A stretch of DNA of 64,000 nt from NCBI RefSeq assembly GCF_949152215.1, contig NZ_OX424407.1, positions 996,530 through 1,060,529 of the forward strand, in the 5' to 3' direction. The stretch comes from Lancefieldella sp. Marseille-Q7238. Lineage in GTDB: Bacteria; Actinomycetota; Coriobacteriia; Coriobacteriales; Atopobiaceae. This document shows positions 1-8,951 of the stretch, one piece after another. The number at the start of each line of letters is the position of its first letter. Within the stretch, counting starts at the first letter, position 1. The notes beneath the pieces are model-generated. The model was not told the DNA's origin. It ran no database searches and worked only from the letters and a program-made list of their open reading frames with translations. A program made the translations under genes and the position numbers.

Positions 1-1930
1 CAATGCCGTCAATCTCCTTGCCTGCTTCATACGAACCCGGATACCCCGCGCTTGCCAGCACCACGGAAACCGCGACCATATCGGACCAGGATATCTCCTG
101 CTCATCCAGGGTACTCTCATCACAGGCGCGCATAATTTCAATGAGATTCCCTTGGAGCCGCGGCAAAATGGCCTGCGTCTCGGGATCTCCAAAACGCGCG
201 TTGAATTCCAGAACTTTGGGCCCTTCGTCAGTCAGCATAAAGCCACCGTACAAGCAGCCTGAATAGGTGATTCCCTCCGCCTTAAGCTCCGCGATTACTC
301 GCTTCTCAATGGCAACCATGGCTGCAAGTTCATCGCCCGTAACATGCGGGCTGGGAGAAAAAACGCCCATGCCGCCGGTATTGGGCCCACGGTCACCATC
401 AAAGGCACGCTTATGATCCTGCGCTGTCGCAAGCGGTACAAGCGTTGTGCCATCAGTAAGCGCAAGCAACGAGCATTCAGGTCCCTCAAGGAATTCTTCG
501 ATTACCACTGTAGTACCCGCGGCGCCAAACTGGCCGGAAAAACACTCGTGTACGCCTTTAAGAGCTTCTTCGGTCGTAGCCGCGACGATAACGCCTTTAC
601 CGGCCGCCAGGCCGTCAGCCTTGACGACTATCGGAGCGCCCACCTCGCGCACATAGGCCTCACAGGAAGCTTCATCGGTAAACGACTTCCAAGCTGCTGT
701 GGGAACACCCGCGCGCTGCATAACGCCCTTGGCAAACGCTTTCGATCCCTCCATCTGAGCGGCTGCTTTGCTGGGTCCAAAACAGGGAATGCCCGCCGCG
801 CGTACGGCATCGGCAACACCTTCTACAAGCGGCGCCTCCGGGCCGATAACCACAAGACCCAGGTTCTTCTCGCGAGCAAATGCCGCCACTTCCTCGGGAT
901 TGTTTTGGTCTATCGGCGCGGTTTCCGCTAGCACGGCCATGCCCCCATTGCCGGGCGCGACGTAGAACTTTCCCGCATGCGGCGACTCACGCAGCTTGGT
1001 CAAAAGCGCATATTCACGGCCACCGGCTCCTAAGAGCAAAACGTCGGTTGTATCCACGGCCAGCTCCTCCGCTTTGTCATACAGATTTTTAGGAACAAAC
1101 GCGACGCCCACCGAAGTTGTCCCGATATGCGGAGAAAATTCCTTTGAAGCCGGTCGGCGCGCGAGCAGCGCAGCCTCATATTCATTGGTATCCAAAGGCT
1201 TTTCCAGCGCAAGTCTGGCCCGATGGTCACCTGAAGAAATGATGACGTAGACAAGCGGCCCCTCAACCACATACGCCGCGCTCAGCGATCGAGAAATGCG
1301 CGCGGTAAGATCGGAAATGTCGTGACTGTGGGCAATCTCTTTCAATAAACCGTTTGCCAACAGATAGAGATACATCTCCGATGAAATGCGACGGCGCACA
1401 TGCTCAAACTGCTGGCGAAAGGAAAATCGGTGAGGACGATGCTGATGGCGCACAAGTTTCTCGCCGTTCATGGAGATAAAAAGCGTGCCGGCCGCTTCGC
1501 TGAGCTCACGCCCATACGCCGCAGCCGCCTTCAGGTTTGCTCCAGCCGCGCGCGCAGCGCTCAGTCGTTCCAAAATGATGCCCTGCGCTGCAGGTGCGTT
1601 TCCGGTATCGAGAAGCACGATCTTCTCGCCAGGAACATCATGCGCTTCGCGCTGATTTGCAACACCATCGCCGACAATATTTCCCCGGGCATCCTCCGCT
1701 GTCTTATAGGAAAGCGCCAGCTCTGAGCTCACATGAACGGACAGAATACCTGTATATTCTTCACTCAGCAGCTGACGATAGAACGCCGCGACTTCTTCAG
1801 CGCGAGCGTTCAGCCTATTAGGAATCAAGAGAATCTCTAATGCCTCAAGATCTTCGCGTTCAAATCCGCAAGGGTTGTCGGCTACGAGAGCAAACGTCCG
1901 GCAACCAGCGCAGTGCGCAGCGCGTGCCAC
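1..1930 (-). CDS. purD: DegV-like domain fused to phosphoribosylamine-glycine ligase (PurD), 3' end outside window
   Basis: One open frame runs from GTG 1930 to the left edge without a stop. The first ~290 residues look like a DegV-family (FakB-type fatty-acid-binding) domain: a start like FALVADNP, then ILSVHVSSELALSYKTA, a KIVLLDTG segment, and the typical end FSPHIGTTSVGVAFVP. From about residue 292 the protein is PurD, which joins glycine to phosphoribosylamine in purine synthesis: LLGAGGRE near its start, ATP-grasp motifs including GPNTGGMG and VLEFNARFGDPETQ. About 60-70 C-terminal residues lie outside. GGAGG 7 bases before GTG 1930 overlaps the purA stop, so it is coupled to purA. A second GTG at 1057, preceded by GGAGG, could start PurD alone. 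The DegV TDS motif is degenerate (ADN). The PurD call is firm; the DegV call rests on family patterns. Confidence 0.88.
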   Translation of the reverse strand, partial: MARAAHCAGCRTFALVADNPCGFEREDLEALEILLIPNRLNARAEEVAAFYRQLLSEEYTGILSVHVSSELALSYKTAEDARGNIVGDGVANQREAHDVPGEKIVLLDTGNAPAAQGIILERLSAARAAGANLKAAAAYGRELSEAAGTLFISMNGEKLVRHQHRPHRFSFRQQFEHVRRRISSEMYLYLLANGLLKEIAHSHDISDLTARISRSLSAAYVVEGPLVYVIISSGDHRARLALEKPLDTNEYEAALLARRPASKEFSPHIGTTSVGVAFVPKNLYDKAEELAVDTTDVLLLGAGGREYALLTKLRESPHAGKFYVAPGNGGMAVLAETAPIDQNNPEEVAAFAREKNLGLVVIGPEAPLVEGVADAVRAAGIPCFGPSKAAAQMEGSKAFAKGVMQRAGVPTAAWKSFTDEASCEAYVREVGAPIVVKADGLAAGKGVIVAATTEEALKGVHECFSGQFGAAGTTVVIEEFLEGPECSLLALTDGTTLVPLATAQDHKRAFDGDRGPNTGGMGVFSPSPHVTGDELAAMVAIEKRVIAELKAEGITYSGCLYGGFMLTDEGPKVLEFNARFGDPETQAILPRLQGNLIEIMRACDESTLDEQEISWSDMVAVSVVLASAGYPGSYEAGKEIDGI

Positions 1931-1933
1931 GTT

Positions 1934-3214
1934 TTACCTCCAGTAGCGGTCGATGGTCTGTTCACGTTCGGGTCCAACGGTAATGATGGAAACACGCACG
2001 CCGGCGAGCTGCTCGAGGAAATCAATATAATCCTTAGCCTCGCGGGGGAGCTGATAGAAGTTGCGCGTTTCAGAAATATCGCATTCCCAGCCCGGCAGCG
2101 TTTCGTAGACGGGTTTTGCGTGGTAGAAGACACTCTGATGCTCAGGTACTGTCTTATAAACTTTACCGTCACACTCGTAAGCTACGCACACCTTAATTTC
2201 AGGCAAGCATCCCAAAACATCCAGCTTAGTAATGGCGAGGTCGGTTAGGCCATTGACTCGCGCGGCGTAGTTAACCACCACCGCGTCATACCAGCCGCAC
2301 CGACGCTTGCGACCCGTAGTAACTCCATATTCATGCCCTACCTCACCCAAACGGTCGCCCGTTTCGTCAAAAAGCTCCGTAGGGAACGGTCCTGAACCCA
2401 CGCGGGTAAGATAGGCTTTTGCGATGCCCAATACGCGATCGATATTGGTGGGACCTACGCCAGAGCCGGTAACGGCACCTCCTGCCGTGCAGTTTGAAGA
2501 TGTCACGAACGGATAGGTGCCGTGATCAATATCGAGCATGGTAGCCTGAGCGCCTTCAAAAAGAATATTCTTGCCTGCCTCAAGCTGCTCATTCAAAAAG
2601 ATTGAGGACTCCACGATATAGGGACACAGACGGTCAGCATAGGGAAGGTAGGTCTCACAGATTTGGTCAGCGGTATAGGTTGGCATGCCATAAACCAGCT
2701 TAAGGATAGGATTGGTATACTCAAGCGCCGCCTCAAGCTTTTTGCGGAAGATCTTCTCGTCAAGCATATCCTGCATGCGCAGGCCGGTGCGATTCATCTT
2801 GTCCATATAGGTTGGCCCAACGCCTCGCTTGGTGGTGCCGATAAGATTCTTGCCGAGCTTCTTCTCGTGCGCGCCATCAAGATCCTTGTGGTAGGGCATA
2901 ACAATATGTGCGTTGCCGGAAATCTTCAGCGCCTCACAAGAAATGCCCTGACTTTCAAGCATGTCGATTTCGCCGAGAAGTATCTCCGGGTCAACGATGC
3001 ACCCGTTACCAATGACGGGATAGGTATTGTCGTACATGACGCCGGAGGGAACTTGGTGAAGCGCCAGCTTAGTGTCTCCGGCAATAACCGTATGCCCCGC
3101 GTTAGCGCCGCCCGCATATCGGCAGACTACGTCGAAATCTCCAGAAATAAGGTCGGTAACTTTACCCTTGCCTTCATCGCCCCACTGGGTTCCCACAAGA
3201 ACAGAAGCTGACAT
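1934..3214 (-). CDS. purA: Adenylosuccinate synthetase
   Basis: 426 residues, the usual length. It condenses IMP with aspartate using GTP, the first committed step to AMP, in the cytoplasm. The N-terminal GTP-binding segment GTQWGDEGKGKVTD starts at residue 8. A TKLDVLG base-recognition motif lies near residue 330, and the IMP-binding segments GTTKRGVGPTYMDK and TTGRKRRCGWYD are present. ATG 3214 has a GGGAGAA ribosome site. The stop lies 3 bases before the GTG of the DegV-PurD gene, so two purine genes are translated together. The 207 bases upstream (3215-3421) hold no gene and probably carry the promoter; I saw no clear regulatory motif there. Confidence 0.97.
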   Translation of the reverse strand: MSASVLVGTQWGDEGKGKVTDLISGDFDVVCRYAGGANAGHTVIAGDTKLALHQVPSGVMYDNTYPVIGNGCIVDPEILLGEIDMLESQGISCEALKISGNAHIVMPYHKDLDGAHEKKLGKNLIGTTKRGVGPTYMDKMNRTGLRMQDMLDEKIFRKKLEAALEYTNPILKLVYGMPTYTADQICETYLPYADRLCPYIVESSIFLNEQLEAGKNILFEGAQATMLDIDHGTYPFVTSSNCTAGGAVTGSGVGPTNIDRVLGIAKAYLTRVGSGPFPTELFDETGDRLGEVGHEYGVTTGRKRRCGWYDAVVVNYAARVNGLTDLAITKLDVLGCLPEIKVCVAYECDGKVYKTVPEHQSVFYHAKPVYETLPGWECDISETRNFYQLPREAKDYIDFLEQLAGVRVSIITVGPEREQTIDRYWR

Positions 3215-3421
3215 ACGTTCTCCCTATCGCACTCTATGGCGGCTCATACGCAATCACATGGGATTGCTCATTTAGTATAGAGGTTCTTGGCGTTCTTAAA
3301 TCTCCAAAAGTTTCCTAGCTGTCATTCTCTGTCCGAAAAAGTTCATAAAAGTCACAAGTCCGGTATACGTTCGGTATTTAGGATGTACTTATGCTTAAAG
3401 AATGTCTTTTCAGGCTAGTCT

Positions 3422-3715
3422 TTATTTGAATACAATCTTCTGCTTGAGCCATGTAGCAAATTCTACTTGTGAAACTTCCCCTTTAGCTATCCCTTGTATC
3501 TCATCATACATTTCGTTGTCACTACACTTAATATCATCAAATCCCTTAAGCCACCGCGAGAACATAGTTGATGGTATTTGCTGTGCTGTTCTCTTGTTGC
3601 CATCTGAAAATGCGTGGTCTTTTGCGATAAATACGGTAAGGGCTGCTGCTTGTTCAATAAGAAACGCTTCCAGTTCTTCTTGACGGAGTTCGATTGCTTT
3701 TTGATTAATGCCCAT
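3422..3715 (-). CDS. Short Doc/Fic-family toxin
   Basis: 97 residues. It carries the complete Fic active-site motif HAFSDGNKRTA near residues 34-44, so AMP-transfer or Doc-type phosphorylation of a target such as EF-Tu is possible. Doc proteins are usually near 125 residues; this one lacks most of the N-terminal part, but short Doc-like proteins of this size occur next to alternative antitoxins. ATG 3715 overlaps the stop of the upstream Panacea-type gene (TGATG), the tight coupling expected of toxin-antitoxin pairs. Both lie between dnaB and purA in the same orientation. The Fic motif is certain; toxicity is inference. Confidence 0.75.
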   Translation of the reverse strand: MGINQKAIELRQEELEAFLIEQAAALTVFIAKDHAFSDGNKRTAQQIPSTMFSRWLKGFDDIKCSDNEMYDEIQGIAKGEVSQVEFATWLKQKIVFK

Positions 3716-4181
3716 CAGCTATCGGCAAGCATGTCGAGAACATTTGCCCACCGCTTAGAGGACTTACTCATAGCGTCCGCAAAGGTTCCTTCAAACTTCG
3801 GAAGTTCGCTACCATCAGAAGACTGTCTGATATCGGAATCATCAACATGTATGTGACGTTGACCGGGAATATATTTCTTTTCCCATACCCCACCCTTGCG
3901 ATGACTAAATTCCAGGGTATCCATAGCTGTCATGAAACCATATTTGCCCCATACGTCCTCTGCGACAAGAAGAGCCTCTTGTGGAACCTCATCTAACGGC
4001 AAGAACTTAATCTGCCCACTGCTATAATGAGCAAACTCTTTATAGACGCTAGGCACGACTGGGCCGAAAGCCCACACTTCAATATCGTCATCAAAAAGCT
4101 TTTTCCAGCCTGAAGAGCGTTCGCGTAGGCAAAGTACACGAGTTTATTGATTTTCATATTTGTAAGGTAACTGTCGCGCAC
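3715..4181 (-). pseudogene. Panacea/SocA-domain (DUF4065) antitoxin gene, frameshifted
   Basis: Two overlapping frames together give a Panacea (SocA/GepA) domain. The first holds LTNMKINKLVYFAYANALQA (from GTG 4181, or ATG 4157 inside the end of dnaB). The second continues KKLFDDDIEVWAFGPVVPSV and ends at 3715. The frames meet in the slippery stretch AAAAAGCTTTTT near 4095-4104 on the minus strand. One extra base in the A5 or T5 run, or a -1 ribosomal shift there, restores one reading frame of about 145-155 residues. Panacea-domain proteins are known antitoxins paired with many toxin types, including Fic/Doc, and this gene lies directly before a Doc-like gene. It is either a decayed antitoxin, a sequencing error, or a gene expressed by frameshifting. 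Confidence 0.65.
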
Positions 4182-5601
4182 ATGAATTTTCCCGCGCCGT
4201 CAGGGCGTCAGCGTCGTCATACCCTTCGATTACCTCTACAAACTTGGTAGAAGATCCCACGAACGTGAGAGAAATATCCGCAAGCGACCCTGAGCGGTTC
4301 TTCGCGATAATGAGATTAGTGATGCCCATGTCGGGACGGTCATTACGAGAGGCTTCGTCCTCGTTCATCGAACGGTCTAGCAATATAACAATGTCCGCGT
4401 CCTGCTCGATAGCGCCCGATTCGCGTAAATCGGACAGCTGCGGACGCTTGCCGGTGCGATTCTCCAGCGTACGGTTAAGCTGAGAAAGCGCGATAACAGG
4501 CACTTTAAGATCTTTTGCCATAATCTTGATACCGCGTGACATCTCAGATACCTCGGTAGCGCGGTTATCCGCTCGCCTTTGATTTGCGGGAGGAGAAAGC
4601 AGCTGCAAATAATCAATGACAATAATGCCCTTTGGTTTGTTGTGGAGCATGCGGCGAGCCTTGGCGCGAATTTCGGTGACTGTTATGCCGGGCGTATCGT
4701 CAATCATAATGTCAAGATTGGAAATAGCCGCGGAAGCCGCCGCGAGACGAGGCCAATCGTCAGGCGCTATCTTCGCGGAGCGAATTGACGTAAGGGAGAC
4801 GCGCGATGAAGACGCTAAGAGGCGCTGAGCGATTTCCATCTTGCTCATCTCAAGCGAGAAGAACGCCACATTCGCGCCGGTCGCAGCAGCCTGCACAGCA
4901 AGATTGAGCGCAAACGATGTCTTACCGACACCGGGGCGGGCGCCGACAACAACCATCTGTCCCGGACGCAAGCCTAGGAGCACGGCATCAACAGAAGGAA
5001 AACCGGTCTGAACGCCAAGCTCCACTTTTGATTTGTTTGCGTTGTCCGAAAGTTCTTGATAGAGATTGTTCATGACAGCGCTGATAGGCTGCTCACTTTC
5101 TGAGACATCTGAGTTAGTTACGTCAAAAATAAGCTTTTGAGCCGCATCGACAACTTCTTTGGTGTCTTCAGGAGCATCATAGGCAAGCGCCGATATCTGC
5201 GCTGAAGCGGAAATCATCTTGCGGAGTGTCTTGTCGCGGTGGAGCATCTCTGCATGATACTGCCAGCCCACACGAGCAAGCGGATCTCCGCCAAGTTCCG
5301 CGATGCGCTCAGGTCCTCCCGCTTTCTCAAGTTCGCCTTTACTTTTAAGCGTGTCAGATACCGAAAGAGGGTCAACGGCGTTGTTATGATTAAACAGAAA
5401 GCTGATGGCGTTAAAGATACAACGATTAGAGGGTGTATAGAAGTCTTCTTCCGTAAGACGGATGAGACATTCCGCGCGAGCTTCTTCATCGTTCATCATC
5501 GCTGAAAGGACAGACATTTCCGCCTCAGGATCCTGAGGCATAGCCACCTTCTCAAGCGCATTCAGTCGCGTTGGATTAATCTCATCTACAATTTCAGACA
5601 T
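4144..5601 (-). CDS. dnaB: Replicative DNA helicase DnaB
   Basis: 485 residues, normal length. Hexameric helicase that unwinds DNA at the fork. The N-terminal domain begins with PQDPEAEMSVLSAMM; the RecA-like domain has Walker A GARPGVGKT near residue 225, then IVIDYLQLL, and the DnaB-typical ALSQLNRTLENRTGKRP and DLRESGAIEQDADIVILLDR. No intein is present. The last ~20 residues overlap the start of the Panacea-type gene and may have been altered when that cassette arrived. The 480-base upstream region holds two TTTTCAACA 9-mers that I suspect are DnaA boxes. Confidence 0.97.
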   Translation of the reverse strand: MSEIVDEINPTRLNALEKVAMPQDPEAEMSVLSAMMNDEEARAECLIRLTEEDFYTPSNRCIFNAISFLFNHNNAVDPLSVSDTLKSKGELEKAGGPERIAELGGDPLARVGWQYHAEMLHRDKTLRKMISASAQISALAYDAPEDTKEVVDAAQKLIFDVTNSDVSESEQPISAVMNNLYQELSDNANKSKVELGVQTGFPSVDAVLLGLRPGQMVVVGARPGVGKTSFALNLAVQAAATGANVAFFSLEMSKMEIAQRLLASSSRVSLTSIRSAKIAPDDWPRLAAASAAISNLDIMIDDTPGITVTEIRAKARRMLHNKPKGIIVIDYLQLLSPPANQRRADNRATEVSEMSRGIKIMAKDLKVPVIALSQLNRTLENRTGKRPQLSDLRESGAIEQDADIVILLDRSMNEDEASRNDRPDMGITNLIIAKNRSGSLADISLTFVGSSTKFVEVIEGYDDADALTARENSCARQLPYKYENQ

Positions 5602-5927
5602 TCTGGTTCCATTTCTTTCAGTCCTGGAAAGAGAATACTAGCGCATTTTTCCTCAAAAAGGCCTTCTTTTTTTGCCGACGGTATGCCAGAAAAAGTATTC
5701 AACAGTTTTTTTCACAACATAGTATCAGTGATATGGACTTCAGCTAGTTTTCAACATTTTCAACATTTTGTCGACTTTTTGGTAAACGGTAAAACTCCAC
5801 AATTTGCCGCCTGGTAATGTTATACAGAGTCCACTGCAATTTTGCAGGACTTTGTTCCACTTTATACATGGTTTTACAAAACAGCAGATAAAACATGGTA
5901 TAAATTACCAAGCCTTCTTTAAGTTAC
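5602..5927. other. Gene-free dnaB upstream region with DnaA-like boxes and hairpins
   Basis: No gene is visible. The stretch is AT-rich. It holds two adjacent TTTTCAACA 9-mers (5748-5756 and 5757-5765), an inverted repeat CTGCAATTTTGCAG (5834-5847), and a longer imperfect inverted repeat with arms 5861-5876 and 5889-5904 (TTTATAC and GTTTTA pairing with their complements around an unpaired ATG). It must contain the dnaB promoter. The repeats may make it a DnaA-binding control or titration site; that is inference. Confidence 0.5.
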
Positions 5928-5968
5928 GAAAATGCCCCGCTGCAAACAATTACAGCAGGGGCATTTTC
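5928..5968 (-). terminator. Rho-independent terminator after rplI
   Basis: Arms GAAAATGCCCCGCTG (5928-5942) and 5953-5968 pair fully except for one bulged base, with a 10-base loop. The A/T ends of the stem give a T-rich tail on either strand. It closes the rpsF-to-rplI operon. Confidence 0.8.
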
Positions 5969-6083
5969 TGGTGTTTCAAAACCTTGGCATGAGGCTTATT
6001 TTTTTCTTCCAACTGGCATTTTTGTAGAAAACCCCAGTTGTCAAAAGAACATTCGCGACGACCAAAAAATCGCGTGAAAAAAG

Positions 6084-6638
6084 TTATTCTGTGGTCTCTG
6101 CCTTCTCAGTCTCCGTCTCAGAAACAACTTCTTCGGACTCCACAGCGATACTTTCGTTCACCGCAACGGCAGGCTCAACCTCTTCCGCGGCCTCTTCAGG
6201 ACCAACCTGAACAGAAACCGTAGCCTCAACCTCACGGTAAAGGTCAACAATCACCTTGTGGCGACCGGCGGTCTTGATAGCGGCGCTATGCACAATGCGC
6301 TTACGATCAATTTCAACGCCAAGCTGATCTTTGATGGCGTTGGCAATCTGCGCGGGAGTGACAGAACCAAACAGCTGTCTCTCCTCGCCAATCTTGGCGT
6401 CAACGGTAACGAGCTTGCCGTCAAGGGCGGCCTTTGTAGCCTCCGCATCCGCAAGACGCTCGGCTTCACGCTTGGCGATATTGTGGCGACGCTCCTCAAG
6501 CTGTTTAATGTTGCCTGGGGTAGCGGGCTGGGCAATCTTTTGAGGGAACAGGAAGTTCTCTGCATAGCCCTGGGCAACCTCTACGATGTCGCCCTCTCCG
6601 CCCTTACCACGAAGCTCGCCCAAGAGAATTACTTTCAT
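6084..6638 (-). CDS. rplI: Ribosomal protein bL9
   Basis: 184 residues. The first ~147 are a standard bL9 of the large ribosomal subunit: start MKVILLGELRGKGGEGDIVE, helix rich in KREAERLADAEA, and a C-terminal domain with FGSVTPAQIANAI. A low-complexity acidic tail of about 38 residues (rich in E, V, S, T) follows; it is absent from most bL9 proteins. Last gene of the rpsF-ssb-rpsR-DUF2232-rplI operon, 14 bases after the membrane protein, and followed by a strong terminator. Confidence 0.96.
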   Translation of the reverse strand: MKVILLGELRGKGGEGDIVEVAQGYAENFLFPQKIAQPATPGNIKQLEERRHNIAKREAERLADAEATKAALDGKLVTVDAKIGEERQLFGSVTPAQIANAIKDQLGVEIDRKRIVHSAAIKTAGRHKVIVDLYREVEATVSVQVGPEEAAEEVEPAVAVNESIAVESEEVVSETETEKAETTE

Positions 6639-6652
6639 GGGAACTCCTTCGG

Positions 6653-7753
6653 TCAGTCAGCCGAAGCCGACTGATTTTTTGTTTGTGCGGTCTTCTCGCC
6701 GCCAGGCCTCTTCCCACGCGAAAGGCGCCGGAAGTTCGCCCAGATATCGGCTAGACCGACAAAAGTTACTATACCAACCTGAATTTCGAGAAACGCCGCG
6801 AATATAAATAAAGCCATCGTCAGCACGGGTGATACGCCATGGCGCCGCAAGAACCATGCAACCACAGCGACGCCCTGAACAACTAAGGCGAACCGTATTG
6901 CCGTCAGTACGTTAACAGACGCCTGAAACGCCTCGTCTCCGTAATACGGAAGCGTTGGACTTGCCGCATATACCGCAAGCGTCAAAATGCCCAACGCCAC
7001 AAGCCATAGAGGCACATCGTACTCCGCAAGCTGCGGCAAAAGCGTACGGTTTCCTCCAAGGCCGCGATAAGCACCTCGTGCACCAATACGCGCGACAACA
7101 TAGTATGCCAGCGCAACCAAGGTAAAGCTTGTGGGCCAAAAGAGCTTCATTAGGCCTTTGAGATACGCAAAACCAACTGAACCGTTCAGGGACACATTGG
7201 CATACTGCGACCGGTAAAATTCAAACGCTTCGTCAACGCTGGCGGAAAGTGTCGTCCCGTCTAAGGCAGCGAGCAGGGCATATCCCCCCAGAATGAGGAG
7301 GGCTCCTGCGGCAATAATCACCAAATTTATGCTAGTTGTCGATAGACCACGCGAGACAGAAACACCAACGCATACCGCGATAAAGCCGGCGCAAAACGCG
7401 CTTGTCAACGCGGCAAAGCCTCCAGAAAGATATCCTATCCCGCCAACCGCAAGAAGCGCCAACAATGAAGCGCCCAGTGCTTCTCGCCAACCTCTCTTAT
7501 AGCAGGTAACAACCATGCCATAGCTTACGAGGGCTGCGCCGACAAAGGTAAGATATGAGCAGACCAACGCTCCTAAAGCCACTAGTAAGAGCCCCTGCTC
7601 AAACGAAGGCTGCTCATGAGCCACCGAGCGCTTCGCGTCATAAGACCCAAAGCGTTTCTCTGAACCTTGCGCATCACGAGAACCCTGGGTATGAGTTCCC
7701 TGTGTACCGCGCGGAACAGGAGGCAGGCCCGTATTATCTCGCTTGCCTTTCAT
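6653..7753 (-). CDS. DUF2232 (YybS-like) integral membrane protein
   Basis: 366 residues: a hydrophilic N-terminus of ~50 residues rich in G, Q and R, then about eight hydrophobic segments and a basic C-terminal tail. Hydropathy pattern and position between rpsR and rplI match the DUF2232/YybS family, found at this place in Firmicutes and Coriobacteriia. Function unknown. The conserved link to the bS18 and bL9 genes suggests co-expression with ribosomal proteins. The family call rests on context and general pattern, so it is moderate. Confidence 0.65.
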   Translation of the reverse strand: MKGKRDNTGLPPVPRGTQGTHTQGSRDAQGSEKRFGSYDAKRSVAHEQPSFEQGLLLVALGALVCSYLTFVGAALVSYGMVVTCYKRGWREALGASLLALLAVGGIGYLSGGFAALTSAFCAGFIAVCVGVSVSRGLSTTSINLVIIAAGALLILGGYALLAALDGTTLSASVDEAFEFYRSQYANVSLNGSVGFAYLKGLMKLFWPTSFTLVALAYYVVARIGARGAYRGLGGNRTLLPQLAEYDVPLWLVALGILTLAVYAASPTLPYYGDEAFQASVNVLTAIRFALVVQGVAVVAWFLRRHGVSPVLTMALFIFAAFLEIQVGIVTFVGLADIWANFRRLSRGKRPGGEKTAQTKNQSASAD

Positions 7754-7781
7754 ACGTTATCGCATCGTTTCTCAACCACGA

Positions 7782-8054
7782 CTATCCGCGATTACGGCCA
7801 CCGCGGCTTGAAACGACCGCAACGGTGTAAGGCAGAAGAGCCATCTCACGAGCGCGCTTGATAGCAAGCGCAATGTCGTGTTGATGCTGCGTGCAGGTGC
7901 CAGTGACGCGACGAGGTTTGATTTTACCGCGGTCGGTCATGTACTTGCGAAGAAGCTGAGTATCCTTGTAGTCAATATACTCAGTATCCTCCTTGCAGAA
8001 CTGGCAATACTTGCGACGCGGCTGACGCTGAAAATCTTGTTTCTGCTGAGCCAT
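7782..8054 (-). CDS. rpsR: Ribosomal protein bS18
   Basis: 90 residues, small-subunit protein that forms a pair with bS6. It has [10 protein letters not shown] with a CxxC pair (C17 and C20) that may hold zinc together with later residues (C53), then [20 protein letters not shown] and the [20 protein letters not shown] signature. It lies in the usual order rpsF-ssb-rpsR. The basic tail SSRGGRNRG is normal. Confidence 0.97.
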   Translation of the reverse strand: MAQQKQDFQRQPRRKYCQFCKEDTEYIDYKDTQLLRKYMTDRGKIKPRRVTGTCTQHQHDIALAIKRAREMALLPYTVAVVSSRGGRNRG

Positions 8055-8099
8055 GTCATATACCTTTCTGTGGCAACCGAATTTCAGCTGCCGTATTCA

Positions 8100-8576
8100 T
8101 TAAAACGGAATGTCCTCGTCGTAGACATCAGCTGCTGGCGCGGCAGGTGCCTGCGGAGCGGGGGCGGCAGCCTGTGGAGCGGGCGCCGCGTATGTGGGCG
8201 CCGATGGCTGCTGTACGGGAGCGGGAGCAGCGCTTGCCTGCTGCTGATTCCTGGAAAGGAACTCAACTTCGTCCACAACAACCTCAAGTTTGCTGCGACG
8301 CTGTCCCTCTTTCGTCTCCCAAGTGCTGTAACGAAGCTTGCCTTCAATGGCAACCTTCGAACCCTTGGAGAGGAAGCGGGAAAGCGCATCGGCACGCTGG
8401 CCAAACACCACGCAATCAATAAAGTTGGGAACATCTTCCCACTCGCCGGTCTGTGCATTTCTGCGACGATCGTTAACGGCAACCCCGAATGAAAGAATCT
8501 GGGTGCCGCCCGCTGTTGAGCGAAGCTCAGGGTCGCGAGTCAGATTGCCCGAAATATTCACTCTGTTAATGCTCAT
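8100..8576 (-). CDS. ssb: Single-stranded DNA-binding protein
   Basis: 158 residues from ATG 8576 (MSINRVNISGNLTRDPELR); an ATG 18 bases upstream is possible but gives a non-standard start. The OB fold covers about residues 1-105 with FGVAVNDRRRN and NFIDCVVFGQRAD. A linker rich in A, P and Q follows, then the acidic tip DEDIPF that recruits replication and repair partners. It coats single-stranded DNA. Between rpsF and rpsR as in most bacteria. Confidence 0.96.
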   Translation of the reverse strand: MSINRVNISGNLTRDPELRSTAGGTQILSFGVAVNDRRRNAQTGEWEDVPNFIDCVVFGQRADALSRFLSKGSKVAIEGKLRYSTWETKEGQRRSKLEVVVDEVEFLSRNQQQASAAPAPVQQPSAPTYAAPAPQAAAPAPQAPAAPAADVYDEDIPF

Positions 8577-8633
8577 ACTCTCACTGCCTCTCATCGTGGA
8601 AACGCTCTCTGCGTTCCACCTTCCATTAGGAGC

Positions 8634-8927
8634 TTAGTCCTTGTCGACACGGCGCACGATCATGTGGCGCTTTACGGCGTCATTGATGCGCAAAACTCGA
8701 TCGAGCTCTGCAATCTGCATTGGATCTGCATGGAAGTTGATAAGGGTGTAATCACCCTCGGTAAGTTTGTCGATTTCAAAAGCAAGCTTGCGCTTACCCC
8801 AGTCCTCGACGTTGTCGACTACGCCTCCATCGGTGGTAATGGCAACGTCAATACGCTTCATAACACCGGCGCGAATCTCCTCGGAAGAGGACGGATCGAC
8901 AAAATACAACAGTTCATAGGCCTTCAT
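8634..8927 (-). CDS. rpsF: Ribosomal protein bS6
   Basis: 97 residues. MKAYELLYFVDPSSSEE start, central WGKRKLAFEIDKLTEGDY, and end LRINDAVKRHMIVRRVDK are typical of bS6. First gene of the rpsF-ssb-rpsR operon. A strong GGAGGTGAC site precedes ATG 8927. Its leader holds a hairpin that may be the S6:S18 feedback element. Confidence 0.97.
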   Translation of the reverse strand: MKAYELLYFVDPSSSEEIRAGVMKRIDVAITTDGGVVDNVEDWGKRKLAFEIDKLTEGDYTLINFHADPMQIAELDRVLRINDAVKRHMIVRRVDKD

Positions 8928-8951
8928 ATGGTCACCTCCTCTGGGCTAATG

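Noticed and set aside
344-931. A 195-codon plus-strand frame
   Set aside because: Antisense to the purD part of the fusion gene, which has clear ATP-grasp motifs.
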